Assembly (NCBI RefSeq): GCF_014197205.1
Contig: NZ_JACIFD010000003.1
Coordinates: 1 to 64,000, forward strand
Origin: Canibacter oris
Lineage (GTDB): Bacteria; Actinomycetota; Actinomycetes; Actinomycetales; Microbacteriaceae
Reading direction: 5' to 3'
Length of the DNA: 64,000 nucleotides
A model generated the notes under the pieces. It was given only the letters and a program-made list of their open reading frames with translations. It made no database searches and was not told the DNA's origin. Positions 1 to 9,051 of this stretch are shown piece after piece. Each line of letters opens with the position of its first letter. The first letter of the stretch is position 1. The position numbers and the translations under genes are program-made.

Positions 1-327
1 CGCTGACCTTTTTCGCATATTCTTTCCTTTGTTCACAAGCTTACGGGTAAATCAGATGATTCTAACATGCAACTTAGTATCAACAGATGATTATTCCACA
101 TCCCCCTGTGCAGCGCCATTAAAACCCGACTTCGTCTAATTATTTATGAGGTGTGGATCACGCCGCCGTGCTTTCTCCCTTCCAAACCCACTAAAGCAAA
201 TTACTGTTAGATGTCCGTGTCGCCTCGCAGCTCGGGCGCGCCGCAAAACAGCACAAGCCGCGCGAGCAGCAGTCTTAACAATTGGCAGTGCCAACAGTAA
301 TCACAGCAGCGGCACTAAAATTAAGGC
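1..327. other. Leading non-coding stretch
   Basis: No coding region, RNA gene or clear terminator could be supported here. The first 150 bases are AT-rich and the rest approaches the GC content of the downstream gene. A GTGGATCA motif (153-160) recurs in other intergenic gaps of this window and is treated as a finding. Promoter elements for the carboxypeptidase gene at 328 probably lie here, but none stands out. Confidence 0.4.
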
Positions 328-1635
328 ATGGCCGCACCAACAAAACACACCACAACTGCACCGGAACAGCCGCAACGTAAACGGCGCCGTGGCCGGGCAC
401 TGCTGGGAGTGCTGCTTGCCGGGTGCGGCTTCGTCGGCACCTACGGCGGCTTAGCCGCGACCGCACCGCTGCCGCAGCTGCAACCGGCTATCGCCGAGCT
501 CAACCCACACCTCGCTCCTAGCAGCGCCGCGAACGTCGAGCAGGTGCTGGCTAATCTCCCGCACCCGAGCGCGGTGGGATACTTGCATGATCCGCAAATC
601 CGCAGCAACGACTCCGAAAAACACTCGATCGCGAGCATCACGAAAATCGTCACGGCGCTGGTTTGCCTGGAGCAAGCACCGCTGCCGCAGCACAATTTCA
701 CGCACACCTTCGATGCCGCAGACGAGCAACTAACCGCAGAAATCGCGGAGCTTGACGGCGTTGTTGCACCAACCCCGCAGGGCAGCACCGTCACCGCAGC
801 CGAGCTGCTCGACGCCACCCTGCTCGCCTCCGCAAATAATTACGCGGTGATTTACTCCCGCGAAGTTTTTGGGTCAGACGCCCAGTTTCTCGCTGCGGCA
901 AGCGACTGGCTGCAGCGCCACGGCCTCACCGACACTGAAATTGCTGATGCCAGCGGGCTGAACCCTGCCAACAGGGCAACCACCGCCGACCTCATCAGAC
1001 TCGGGCAAATAGCTCTCGAGCACCCCACCGTGGCTGCCGTGATTCGCAAAACTGAAGTGACAATTCCGGGCATCGGAACCTTCCAAAACACCAACCCTTT
1101 CAGTAACAATCCCGATAATCGCGGCATCAAAACCGGCACCCGCGACGAGGGATACTACAACCTTCTTGCGGCGGCCGCCGGCACCCACCAAGACGCCCCC
1201 TACACCGCCATCACCGTGGTGCTGCAGCGCCCCAACAAGGAACAGCGCGATGCAGACAGCCGCCTGTTACTGGCATCACTGATGCGCCACAGCTCAGACA
1301 CCCTGGTAGCTGCGGACCAACCCGTCGGCACAATCGAAACCTGGCAGGGAGACACCGTGACCCTGGTCACCGCCGCTCCCCTCACCGCAGAACTGTTACC
1401 TTCGGCGCAGCCGAGCCTAGACGCCGCGCTCGAACCGGTAACCGCCGCCGTGCCGGCCGGCACCCAGCTGGGCACCGTCACTGCTCACGGCGCGATCACC
1501 GCAGGGACCGAAACTGCGGAGCTCGCACAGGTCGCCGTCGTCACAGCCGAGCCTATCACCGAGCCAGATTTATGGTGGCGGATTACCCACCCGGTGGTTT
1601 TCAAATGGTGGCTTGCGGAGTTAACAGGTGAGTAG
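328..1635 (+). CDS. D-alanyl-D-alanine carboxypeptidase, peptidase S11 family
   Basis: Penicillin-binding-protein-type serine peptidase that trims the terminal D-Ala of peptidoglycan stem peptides outside the membrane. All three active-site motifs are visible: SITK (S103, K106), SAN (168-170) and KTG (268-270). A basic N-terminus is followed by one hydrophobic segment at about residues 24-46, consistent with a membrane anchor or uncleaved signal. At 435 residues it has a beta-rich C-terminal extension, and its last residues hold another short hydrophobic, Trp-rich patch. It is a single gene converging on the dehydrogenase at 1731. Family assignment is firm; the exact physiological role (DacB-like) is inferred. 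Confidence 0.9.
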   Translation: MAAPTKHTTTAPEQPQRKRRRGRALLGVLLAGCGFVGTYGGLAATAPLPQLQPAIAELNPHLAPSSAANVEQVLANLPHPSAVGYLHDPQIRSNDSEKHSIASITKIVTALVCLEQAPLPQHNFTHTFDAADEQLTAEIAELDGVVAPTPQGSTVTAAELLDATLLASANNYAVIYSREVFGSDAQFLAAASDWLQRHGLTDTEIADASGLNPANRATTADLIRLGQIALEHPTVAAVIRKTEVTIPGIGTFQNTNPFSNNPDNRGIKTGTRDEGYYNLLAAAAGTHQDAPYTAITVVLQRPNKEQRDADSRLLLASLMRHSSDTLVAADQPVGTIETWQGDTVTLVTAAPLTAELLPSAQPSLDAALEPVTAAVPAGTQLGTVTAHGAITAGTETAELAQVAVVTAEPITEPDLWWRITHPVVFKWWLAELTGE

Positions 1636-1656
1636 CTTCACCAGGAAACAAACGGC

Positions 1657-1685
1657 GCGGCCCGGACTAAACTAGTTCGGACCGC
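1657..1685. terminator. Probable bidirectional terminator between convergent genes
   Basis: An imperfect inverted repeat, GCGGCCCGGA pairing with TTCGGACCGC with one C/A mismatch and a G-U pair, around a short A/T-rich loop. It lies between the convergent carboxypeptidase and alcohol dehydrogenase genes. There is no long T tract, so the call rests on position and pairing only. Confidence 0.4.
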
Positions 1686-1730
1686 ACCGCGAGGTTTTCG
1701 CTGCGCTGACTTCATCAGCGCCTCAACTGT

Positions 1731-2816
1731 TTAAGCAGCGTCGATAATAACTTTCATTGACTTGTGCTCGTCTGCATTAATGAATACATCCCAAGCTTTT
1801 TCAAACTCGTCCCAGGTGAAATGGTGAGTGGCAAGGTTTTCAATTGGAACAGCCGTATTTTGCACGGCTTTAAGCAGCATTCCGGTGGTATTTGCACTCA
1901 CCAAACCGGTGGTAATTGTGAGGTTGCGAATCCACAGCTTCTGCAGCTCCATTTCTACTGGCTTGCCGTGCACGCCAACAACCGCAACATTGCCTCCCTC
2001 TTTCACGCTTGCCGCGCACATATCCCAGGTAGCTGGCAAACCGACGGCTTCAATTGCAGTGTCTACGCCGCGACCGGCCGTCACCTCTGCAATTACCGCC
2101 TGCAAATCCTCTTTAGCAGGATTTACCACGTGAGTGGCACCCATAGCTTTAGCCATTTCGAGGCGATTTTCGTTCATGTCAGCGACAATAATTGATGCCG
2201 GTGAATAGAACTGCGCGGTGAGCAGTGCACCCATTCCAACCGGGCCCGCACCCACAATCAGCACATCTTTACCCGGCGCTACCTGACCGCGCTGCACTCC
2301 AATTTCGTGACCGGTTGGAAGTGCGTCTGAGAGGAACACTGCAACATCCTCATTGAGGTCTTCTGGAAGTTTGTAGAGTGAGTTGTCAGCAAACGGGGTA
2401 CGCACGTATTCTGCCTGGGTGCCGTCGATCATGTAACCCATAATCCACCCACCGCCGTTGCGGCAGTGCGCATACAGTTGCTTCTGGCAGTTATCGCAAG
2501 AGCCGCAGCGGGAGATACAAGAAATAATCACCTTGTCGCCAACCTTAATGTTGGTGACGCTGTCGCCAACCTGCTCCACGATGCCGATGCCCTCGTGACC
2601 CAGAATTCGACCATTCCACTCGCCAGTTTTCTCAAGCGCAGTGGCCTCAATCTCTGGGTTTTTACCCTTGTAGATACCGAGGTCGGTGCCGCAAATTGTG
2701 GTCTTGGTGACGCGCACAATGGCGTCGGTTGGGTCAATAATCTGCGGCTTTGGACGCTCTTCAAAACGCACATCGTGATCGCCGTAGTAGGTAATCGCAC
2801 GCATGGTTTCAGTCAT
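1731..2816 (-). CDS. Zinc-dependent alcohol dehydrogenase (MDR family)
   Basis: Medium-chain dehydrogenase/reductase of 361 residues, expected to oxidise an alcohol or polyol with NAD(P)+ in the cytosol. The catalytic-zinc region shows GTDLGIY and GHEGIG near the N-terminus. The structural-zinc motif CGSCDNCQKQLYAHC follows, and the Rossmann loop GAGPVGMG lies in the middle of the chain. Length is typical. It stands alone, converging on the carboxypeptidase gene. The AT-rich stretch upstream (2820-2960) probably holds its promoter. The substrate cannot be read from the sequence; similarity to TdcE/AdhA-like alcohol dehydrogenases is general. Confidence 0.9.
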   Translation of the reverse strand: MTETMRAITYYGDHDVRFEERPKPQIIDPTDAIVRVTKTTICGTDLGIYKGKNPEIEATALEKTGEWNGRILGHEGIGIVEQVGDSVTNIKVGDKVIISCISRCGSCDNCQKQLYAHCRNGGGWIMGYMIDGTQAEYVRTPFADNSLYKLPEDLNEDVAVFLSDALPTGHEIGVQRGQVAPGKDVLIVGAGPVGMGALLTAQFYSPASIIVADMNENRLEMAKAMGATHVVNPAKEDLQAVIAEVTAGRGVDTAIEAVGLPATWDMCAASVKEGGNVAVVGVHGKPVEMELQKLWIRNLTITTGLVSANTTGMLLKAVQNTAVPIENLATHHFTWDEFEKAWDVFINADEHKSMKVIIDAA

Positions 2817-2979
2817 GACTTCTCCTTCGATTGTCTAACATTGACACCTACAGAATAAACTGGTTTTACCCCCGGCACAACACAAACGCCGCACATATTA
2901 GCAATTGCTTATCTATTTGATAATAGATATTATTCTCATTAATGTCTGCATACCCCATATTAGGCGGAGTTAAGCTGCT

Positions 2980-4476
2980 TTAGCCAGAGTTTGCACTGGT
3001 GTTTGCCGCAATCGCAGCAATCACAGCGAGCGTCGCGGGGGTCACGGCATCCGGCAATCCCACCGTGAACTCTCGCCCACCAACTCGCACAGTGTCGCGT
3101 ATCAGGCCTCGCTCCGGCAGCAGCGCGGGACGCAGCTGCGGAGCTACCAGCTGCTGCGAAATCGCAAGTTGCTGCAGCCGTTTTAGCAGTTCTAGCTGCT
3201 GCGACGCGGCTGCCGGAGCTGCAGCTGTGACCTGGGCCACACCCGCGCGCAGGGACTCTCGCGCCCCGCCCGCCAACTCCGCCGCAAGCGCAGCCGTTAC
3301 CGAAGCAGTTGTCGGCACCCCACGCAAAACTGTGCCCCGTAGCGCAGCCGCCAGCTGTTGCCACGCGGCCACGCGATCCACACCCCGCACCGTAACGGCG
3401 GCAAGCACCCCGTCGCAATCCCACGGCACCTGGTCACCGCTGGCATAGCCCGGCTCCCAGGTGGTGCCCGGCCCGGCCGGAGGCGCCACAGCGATGAGCT
3501 CGCCGTGCTGCGGTGCGAAGCCCAAACTAGCATCAGCAGCCAGCACCCGGCAGGTCACCGCCGCCGCGCGCGGATCCACCGCCGCAACCTTTGCCGCCAG
3601 AACCGCCGCAACCTCACCCCTGGCAGCGGCCACGTCTTGCAGCGCCAACCGCAACAAATCTACGCCCAGCGCTGCGCTAAAAACACTGTGAGTAGCGGGC
3701 AGTCCAGCACTAACCTGCGAGATTCGCGGCTCCGCAACATCGGCTGCGGTCGGCTCAAAATCGAAGGCTACAAAACCCGTTAGCTGCTGCTTCACACACT
3801 GCTTAGCCACGGCAGCCCGCAGCGCATCTAGCTGTGTGGCGCTAAAAACAGAGCTCAAATCAGCCATGCTCAGCGCCAGCAGCACCTCGCGGCGCACGGC
3901 CACCAGGTTTTGTGCGGCACCCAGCAACCACACCTCTTGGTTGCGCACAAAAGCCACACCGGTGTAACTCGGCACCATACTCCCGCCTGGAGCAGGGGCG
4001 CCACTGTCTGACAGAGACTCCGGCGCGGCGGCGCCTCGCGGCAGCGCCTCCGTCGCAGCAAAACCTTGTGACAGTGGCTCTGCTGCGGCAGCACCCTGCC
4101 ACAGCACCTTAATCCCAGCAATCTGAGCCAGCTGTCGCAGCTGCAAGTTATGCCTTAACTCCCCAAAGCCCGGGTGAATCGCCTGGCACTCAGCGCGCAC
4201 CGCCGCGGCAACAACCGCAACCGGATTCTCATAAGTTTCAGCCGCAGTGGTTCCCGGCACCGCCACCGCGAAATCCGCCTGACGCACCGGCAGACTGTCA
4301 AAATCTGGGTCCGCGTAAACCGCAACCGGCTGCCACCCAGCACCGCGGCTGGCACGCAACAGCTGCGCCGCCGCAAACCCGCGCGCGGCAACCAGCAACC
4401 TCCCGCGATGTGCCGTTGTCTCACCAAGCTCCGCTGCACTGCTGTGCGACACAGATCCCTGATGCGTGCTACTCAT
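2980..4476 (-). CDS. Degenerate biotin-carboxylase-like protein of the 5-oxoprolinase operon
   Basis: The N-terminus (about residues 24-127) follows the biotin carboxylase N-domain, with the landmark HPGFG at 101-105. The region around residues 305-430 follows the biotin carboxylase C-domain, including counterparts of GVDL and of the GVRTN strand. The ATP-grasp core between them is mostly missing. There is no Gly-rich nucleotide loop, no counterpart of the lysines that bind ATP, and the EMN-R catalytic segment reads ISQV-SAG instead. No biotinyl-lysine motif follows. Its start overlaps the end of pxpBC by an ATGA junction, so the two are translationally coupled. AccB/AccC homologues often accompany pxpABC; this one looks catalytically dead and may be structural. 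Homology is seen; loss of function is inferred. Confidence 0.7.
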   Translation of the reverse strand: MSSTHQGSVSHSSAAELGETTAHRGRLLVAARGFAAAQLLRASRGAGWQPVAVYADPDFDSLPVRQADFAVAVPGTTAAETYENPVAVVAAAVRAECQAIHPGFGELRHNLQLRQLAQIAGIKVLWQGAAAAEPLSQGFAATEALPRGAAAPESLSDSGAPAPGGSMVPSYTGVAFVRNQEVWLLGAAQNLVAVRREVLLALSMADLSSVFSATQLDALRAAVAKQCVKQQLTGFVAFDFEPTAADVAEPRISQVSAGLPATHSVFSAALGVDLLRLALQDVAAARGEVAAVLAAKVAAVDPRAAAVTCRVLAADASLGFAPQHGELIAVAPPAGPGTTWEPGYASGDQVPWDCDGVLAAVTVRGVDRVAAWQQLAAALRGTVLRGVPTTASVTAALAAELAGGARESLRAGVAQVTAAAPAAASQQLELLKRLQQLAISQQLVAPQLRPALLPERGLIRDTVRVGGREFTVGLPDAVTPATLAVIAAIAANTSANSG

Positions 4477-6281
4477 TGCGTCACCTCCGCACCTAACTCA
4501 GTGGCTGCGGTGTTCGGCACTTGCTCCTGCGCGATCCTCCCCGGCACCCCCGCGCCCGACTCCGACGCACCCACGGCAGCAGCAGGCACTAGCTCAAAGC
4601 GCACCCGCATCCCCGGCGCCAACTGCGCCGCCAGCGCCAGCCCGGCAGGAGTCAGCACCGCCACCACGGGGTACCCGCCGGTGACAGGATGATCCGCCAA
4701 AAATACCACCGGCTGCCCGTCAGCTGGCACCTGAATCGCGCCCGCCACAACTCCCTCACTCGGCAGCTCCTGCACCAGTCGCCGCTCAAGCGCAGTCTTG
4801 CCCCGCAGCCGCACCCCAACCCGGTCAGCCGCAGCGGTGACCTCCCAGCTCTGCGCCGCAAAATCAGCTATCGCGGCGGCGGTAAACCAGTCATCACGCG
4901 GCCCCAACACGGCTTGCAAAACCACAGTCTCCCCGGCTCGGGGTAGCTCTGGCAGGGCACTTTTTACCGGTGCAACAATTCCTGCGGCTGGTGGATCCGC
5001 CACCGCCACAAAATCCCCTGCCTGCAAAGGTGCCGGGCCAAGCCCCGCCAGCGTGTCTGTCGCCGCGCTGCCCAACAGCCGCGCCGCCCGAAACCCGCCG
5101 CGCACCGCCAAATACCCCCGCAGCCCCGCGGTGAACACGGCAATTTCCAGCTCGTCGCCCGGCTCCACAGTGTACGCGCGCCCGGGCGCTAACCGCTCCG
5201 GCGTTGCAGGGGTGTCATGACGCAGCAGCATCGCCGCGGTGTCATCTCCCGCCCAGCTCACCAGGGTGCGCACCTTCACGCGAAGCAGCGCGCCGCCGAC
5301 TGTCACCTCCAGGGCAAGGGCGTGCGGATCGTTGCCGACTGCCTGGTTTGCCGCTCGTAACCGCGGCAGGTCAGCGGCTCCCGCAGCACCGACCCCGAGC
5401 CCGCGATAGCCCGGGCGCCCCGCATCCTGCAATAGTAACTGCAGCCCCGGGCGCACCACTTCAAAAACCCCTTGTGCAGCGGTTTCTGTCGCGCTGGCTT
5501 GCGTCGCGGCTACCGCCTGGATCTCGGCTTGCTCAGCAGCGGCCCGCTGCATTTCGGCCCGTTCAGCCTGTTCTGCCCGCTGCCCCGAGGCGCGCCGGGT
5601 TTGTGCGGCCGCCGCACCCGCCACAATCGCAGCCCGCACCGCCCGATACCGCACCCGATCTCCCGGCTGCAGCAGCGCCGGCTGCTCGCGCCCAGTATCC
5701 CACAGCTCAGCGGTGGTTGTGCCGAGCAGCTGCCATCCCCCGGGAGACTGTCGCGGATACACCGCCCCGAACTCTCCTGCAACCGCAACCGCGCCCGCCG
5801 GAATCCGCGGCCGCGGAGTGTCACGCCGCGGAAACTGCCACGGCTGCGTGGTGTTAATGCAGTACACAAAACCCGGCGCAAAACCCGCAAAAGCCGCCCG
5901 CCACTCGCTCTGCTCATGCCAGCGCACCAGCTCCGCGACACTGCACCCCGTCGCGGCAGCAGCTTCCCGCAAATCAGCGCCATCGTAAACCACATCGAGC
6001 ACCACCTCACGGCCCTCCCGCTGCGTTCCGCCAGTCGCCGCGGCAGTGCCCCGAATCGCTGCGAGCAGTGCTTGCAGGGTGGTGGATCCCGGATCAAACA
6101 ACACCAGCACCGTCCGTGCCGCCGGCACTAACTCCAGCACACCCGGAAGCTGGGCCGCCGCTAAAGCCTCGTAGTGCGCGAGGGCGGCGGGCAGATCCAC
6201 ATACTCCAAAAGCAACGCGGTCTCGCCGCACGGCAGAATCCGCTGCGGTGCCCCGGCTGCGGCGCTGTTTTGTCCACTCAC
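4473..6281 (-). CDS. pxpBC: Fused 5-oxoprolinase subunits B and C (PxpB-PxpC)
   Basis: Single polypeptide of 602 residues joining the KipI-like PxpB (about residues 13-214) to the KipA-like PxpC (about 272-590). An Ala/Glu/Gln-rich, probably helical linker separates them. PxpB landmarks are GFAPGFVY, RIPAGAVAVAG and PRQSPGGW. PxpC landmarks are the QDAGRPGYRGLGV block and PVTGGYPVVAV. With PxpA it should hydrolyse 5-oxoproline (pyroglutamate) to glutamate at the cost of ATP. pxpA lies 22 bases upstream and the biotin-carboxylase-like gene overlaps downstream. PxpB and PxpC are separate proteins in E. coli and Bacillus; fusions occur, so this is uncommon rather than unique. Confidence 0.88.
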   Translation of the reverse strand: MSGQNSAAAGAPQRILPCGETALLLEYVDLPAALAHYEALAAAQLPGVLELVPAARTVLVLFDPGSTTLQALLAAIRGTAAATGGTQREGREVVLDVVYDGADLREAAAATGCSVAELVRWHEQSEWRAAFAGFAPGFVYCINTTQPWQFPRRDTPRPRIPAGAVAVAGEFGAVYPRQSPGGWQLLGTTTAELWDTGREQPALLQPGDRVRYRAVRAAIVAGAAAAQTRRASGQRAEQAERAEMQRAAAEQAEIQAVAATQASATETAAQGVFEVVRPGLQLLLQDAGRPGYRGLGVGAAGAADLPRLRAANQAVGNDPHALALEVTVGGALLRVKVRTLVSWAGDDTAAMLLRHDTPATPERLAPGRAYTVEPGDELEIAVFTAGLRGYLAVRGGFRAARLLGSAATDTLAGLGPAPLQAGDFVAVADPPAAGIVAPVKSALPELPRAGETVVLQAVLGPRDDWFTAAAIADFAAQSWEVTAAADRVGVRLRGKTALERRLVQELPSEGVVAGAIQVPADGQPVVFLADHPVTGGYPVVAVLTPAGLALAAQLAPGMRVRFELVPAAAVGASESGAGVPGRIAQEQVPNTAATELGAEVTQ

Positions 6282-6303
6282 GGTAATCGCATTCCCAACC
6301 TGA

Positions 6304-7065
6304 CTAGCTCACAAACGGCTTGAAGCTCACTCCGGCCGCCGCCAGTCGCTTTCTAAGCGTGGCGGTAAGCTGCACCGCTGCCGGACTGTCGCCGTGCACA
6401 CACACCGAATCCGCCCGCACCGCCACGGTGCTCCCGTCAAGCGCCGTAACCGTGCCCGTGGTCACCAGCTGCAGCATCTGCTCCGCAACCCGCTCCGGGT
6501 CACTCAAAACCGCTCCCGGAGTGCCGCGCGGCACTAGGGTTCCTGCCGCGGTGTAGGCGCGATCCGCGAAAGCCTCTGCCGCAACCGTGAGACCCGCCCG
6601 GTCACACTCACGCAGCCCCGCACTGCCGGCAAGACCCAACACCACGAGACGCGGATCCACCGCCCGCACCGCCGCAGCCACCACGCGCGCCTGCGTCGCA
6701 TCTGCCGCAATCGTATTGTAAAGCGCACCGTGCGGTTTCACATATCGCACCGGCACCCCAACGCTTGCCGCCAAACCCAGCAGCGCCCCCAGCTGGTATT
6801 CCACCTCTGCCTGCAGCTCCCGTGCACTCAGCTGCAGCTCGCGGCGCCCAAAATTGGCGTAGTCGCGGTAGCCGGGGTGCGCACCGACCACAACCCCGCG
6901 CTCAGCAGCGGCCGCGAGGGTGTCTTTGATGCCGAGCGGGGTGCCCGCGTGCTGCCCGCACGACACGTTGGCGCTGGTTACTAAATCCAGCATCGCGGCG
7001 TCGTCAGCAACCGGCCGCTCGGGACTGTTTTCACCGAGATCACTGTTCAGGTCAAGACTCAGCAT
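6304..7065 (-). CDS. pxpA: 5-oxoprolinase subunit A (LamB/YcsF family)
   Basis: PxpA of 253 residues, the subunit thought to bind 5-oxoproline and catalyse ring opening together with PxpBC. Family signatures are LNSDLGE at the N-terminus, [10 protein letters not shown] (usually CGFHAGDP), GAHPGYRD and VKPHGALYN. Length matches the family norm of about 250. It is the first gene of the pxp cluster and lies 32 bases downstream of the old-yellow-enzyme gene, so all four may share one message. Confidence 0.92.
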   Translation of the reverse strand: MLSLDLNSDLGENSPERPVADDAAMLDLVTSANVSCGQHAGTPLGIKDTLAAAAERGVVVGAHPGYRDYANFGRRELQLSARELQAEVEYQLGALLGLAASVGVPVRYVKPHGALYNTIAADATQARVVAAAVRAVDPRLVVLGLAGSAGLRECDRAGLTVAAEAFADRAYTAAGTLVPRGTPGAVLSDPERVAEQMLQLVTTGTVTALDGSTVAVRADSVCVHGDSPAAVQLTATLRKRLAAAGVSFKPFVS

Positions 7066-7097
7066 CGCTTTTCCCTCAGCTCATACCTCAACCAGCG

Positions 7098-8177
7098 CTA
7101 TCGCCGCGCTGCCCGATACTGTCGCGGCCAGCTAATTTCTTGCCCCAGTTCGTGCGCAGCCCGCAACGCAAAACTCGGCTCGCGCATAAACTGGCGGCCC
7201 GCCAAAACCACATCCGCGGTGCCATCCTGCAACGCCTGCTGCGCTTGCTGCGGCGTGGTGATCAGCCCCACACACCCCACCGGAATCTGCACCGCTTCAC
7301 GCACCGCCCGCGCAAAATGCAGCTGGTAGCCTGGCCCGATATTGATTTGCTGGTGTGGATCATTCCCGCCAGAGGAAATGTCTAAGAAGTCTACACCGAG
7401 GGCTTCTAATTCCCGGCACAGCTGCACAGTCTCAGCGATATCCCAGCCGCCAGGCACCCAGTCGCTGGCAGAAAGCCGCACAAACAGCGGATAGTCAGCC
7501 GGCAGCGCCGCACGCACCTGCGCAGTGAGCTCCAGCAGGAAACGGCTGCGATTAGCGAAAGAACCGCCGTACTGGTCAGTGCGGTGATTGGTTAGCGGCG
7601 ACAAAAACTCGTGCAGCAGATAGCCGTGGGCGGCGTGCAACTCAACCCCGGCGAACCCCACTTTAACAGCGCGCAAAGCCGCGGCAACAAAGTCTTGCTG
7701 CAGCTGCTTGATTTCCGCCACGGTGAGCTCTCGCGGCACCGGCAGCGGCTCAAACGCCACCGCAGATGGCGCCACCGTTTCCCAGCCGCCCTGCAGCGCC
7801 GGCCCCGGCCCGGTGCCTTCGTGCGGCGCCCGCACCGCGGCTTTGCGGCCGGCGTGCGCCAGCTGCACCACCACGGGAACGCCCTGTTCCGCGGTAAAGC
7901 TCAGCACCCGGCTCCAGGCTGCGGCGTGCTCGTCACTCCAAATACCGGCATCATGCGGGGTGATGCGCCCCTCCGGCACCACGGCGGTCGCCTCGGCGAT
8001 AATCAACCCGGCGCGCCCCACCGCGAAAGATCCCAAATGCACAGTTTGCCAGTCGGTGACAAAGCCATCCACCGCTGAATACTGACACAGCGGCGCAACC
8101 CACAGGCGGTTAGGTGCGGTTAAACCCCGCAATCGCAGCGGACTGAACAGGTGCGGTGGCGCAGCCGAAATACTCAC
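7098..8177 (-). CDS. NADH:flavin oxidoreductase / old yellow enzyme, YqjM-like
   Basis: FMN-dependent ene-reductase of 359 residues with a full TIM barrel. The N-terminus reads APLCQYS, the Cys being the redox-tuning residue of YqjM/NamA-type enzymes. The substrate-binding pair is in LHAAHGYLLHEFLSP, and the Arg/Gly FMN phosphate-binding residues near the C-terminus are in VLAGRQFMREP. It would reduce activated alkenes with NADPH and may serve detoxification. It sits between the AAA/radical-SAM operon (114-base gap) and pxpA (32-base gap), so it may lead the pxp operon. Confidence 0.9.
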   Translation of the reverse strand: MSISAAPPHLFSPLRLRGLTAPNRLWVAPLCQYSAVDGFVTDWQTVHLGSFAVGRAGLIIAEATAVVPEGRITPHDAGIWSDEHAAAWSRVLSFTAEQGVPVVVQLAHAGRKAAVRAPHEGTGPGPALQGGWETVAPSAVAFEPLPVPRELTVAEIKQLQQDFVAAALRAVKVGFAGVELHAAHGYLLHEFLSPLTNHRTDQYGGSFANRSRFLLELTAQVRAALPADYPLFVRLSASDWVPGGWDIAETVQLCRELEALGVDFLDISSGGNDPHQQINIGPGYQLHFARAVREAVQIPVGCVGLITTPQQAQQALQDGTADVVLAGRQFMREPSFALRAAHELGQEISWPRQYRAARR

Positions 8178-8291
8178 AGTGGTCGCCTTTCCCCGAATAG
8201 TATTAGTAGCAAAATTATCTCATGCACGCTCTGCTTCAAGCTGCCGCAGCCCGGGATACAGCAGCGGTGAGGCGCTGCGATGCTCCCAATT

Positions 8292-9014
8292 TTAGCCTTC
8301 CTTGGCGCGGCGCATCTCTGCAAACAGCGCATCCAGAGCTTCCGCATCGGCCCAGCCATTAACCGCGACGCGCCCGTCAGTCGCCACCGTAATCTCAAGT
8401 CGATCTGGGGTTTCGCTCCAGGATCCCTGCAGGTGTTGATAGCGCGGAGTCAGGGTGTGAAAGCCCTGATTGCGTGACCCCACCCAAGGGCGCTCATGAT
8501 CGAGCTGCTCCTGCACAAAAGGCCCGTCGATTAGCAGATCGGTTGCTTCCAGGAGCTGCGCGGTGGCGGTGTCGCCCGCGGCGGCGCGCTGGCGTAGTTG
8601 CTGCAGCATGTACCCCGTGAAGCTCATCACCGACAGTCCCGCCTGCTGCACCAGCCGTGCAAACGGCGCCAGCGCCGCAGCCTGCTCAAACGGTTCCCCG
8701 CCGAGCAAAGTCACGCCCTCCACCTGCTGCTGCGGAATCTCAGCAAACAGCTCGGCCGCGCTCATCAGCTTACCGCCGCGGCTTGTCCAGTACTGCGGGT
8801 TGAAACAGCCCGGGCAGCGGATTGTACACCCCTGCACCCACACCGCAAACCGTGTGCCGGGCCCCTCGGCAACCGTTTCCGGCACCACCCGGGCAACCCG
8901 AATCAGCGGCGGCTGCCCCATCGCCGGGGTTTGCTCAGCTCCCGCCGCCGGCGCAGCCCGCATCAGCGGCGGCGCCCCGTCTTGCCGTAGTCTGGGGAAC
9001 GGCAGCTCAGTCAT
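8292..9014 (-). CDS. Radical SAM / 4Fe-4S activase-like protein
   Basis: Radical-SAM protein of 240 residues resembling glycyl-radical-enzyme and anaerobic-RNR activases. The cluster-binding Cys triad is in CTIRCPGC (C63, C67, C70), and the SAM-contact motif GGEP is at 105-108. The first ~45 residues are a low-complexity Pro/Ala extension. It is the last gene of the Ycf46 operon, 31 bases after the AAA gene. No glycyl-radical enzyme (pfl, nrdD) is visible nearby, so the target is unknown and may be one of the operon's own proteins. The start at 9014 is the only one in frame; two similar ATGs upstream fall in the other frames. Confidence 0.85.
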   Translation of the reverse strand: MTELPFPRLRQDGAPPLMRAAPAAGAEQTPAMGQPPLIRVARVVPETVAEGPGTRFAVWVQGCTIRCPGCFNPQYWTSRGGKLMSAAELFAEIPQQQVEGVTLLGGEPFEQAAALAPFARLVQQAGLSVMSFTGYMLQQLRQRAAAGDTATAQLLEATDLLIDGPFVQEQLDHERPWVGSRNQGFHTLTPRYQHLQGSWSETPDRLEITVATDGRVAVNGWADAEALDALFAEMRRAKEG

Positions 9015-9019
9015 TGAAT

Positions 9020-9051
9020 GTCGCAGTCATTAAAAGTCGCAGTCATTAAAA
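9020..9051. repeat. 16-bp tandem duplication between AAA and radical-SAM genes
   Basis: Two perfect adjacent copies of GTCGCAGTCATTAAAA (9020-9035, 9036-9051), with a third partial copy (CAGTCATTGAA) leading into the radical-SAM start. On the coding strand each copy presents an ATGACTG. The three ATGs (9046, 9030, 9014) are in three different frames, and only 9014 opens the full gene. The AAA stop codon lies inside one copy. Confidence 0.85.

Noticed and set aside
146-454. A 102-codon open frame overlapping the carboxypeptidase start
   Set aside because: It runs out of frame into the well-supported carboxypeptidase gene, has no family motif and an Arg/Ala/His composition typical of a GC-rich shadow frame.
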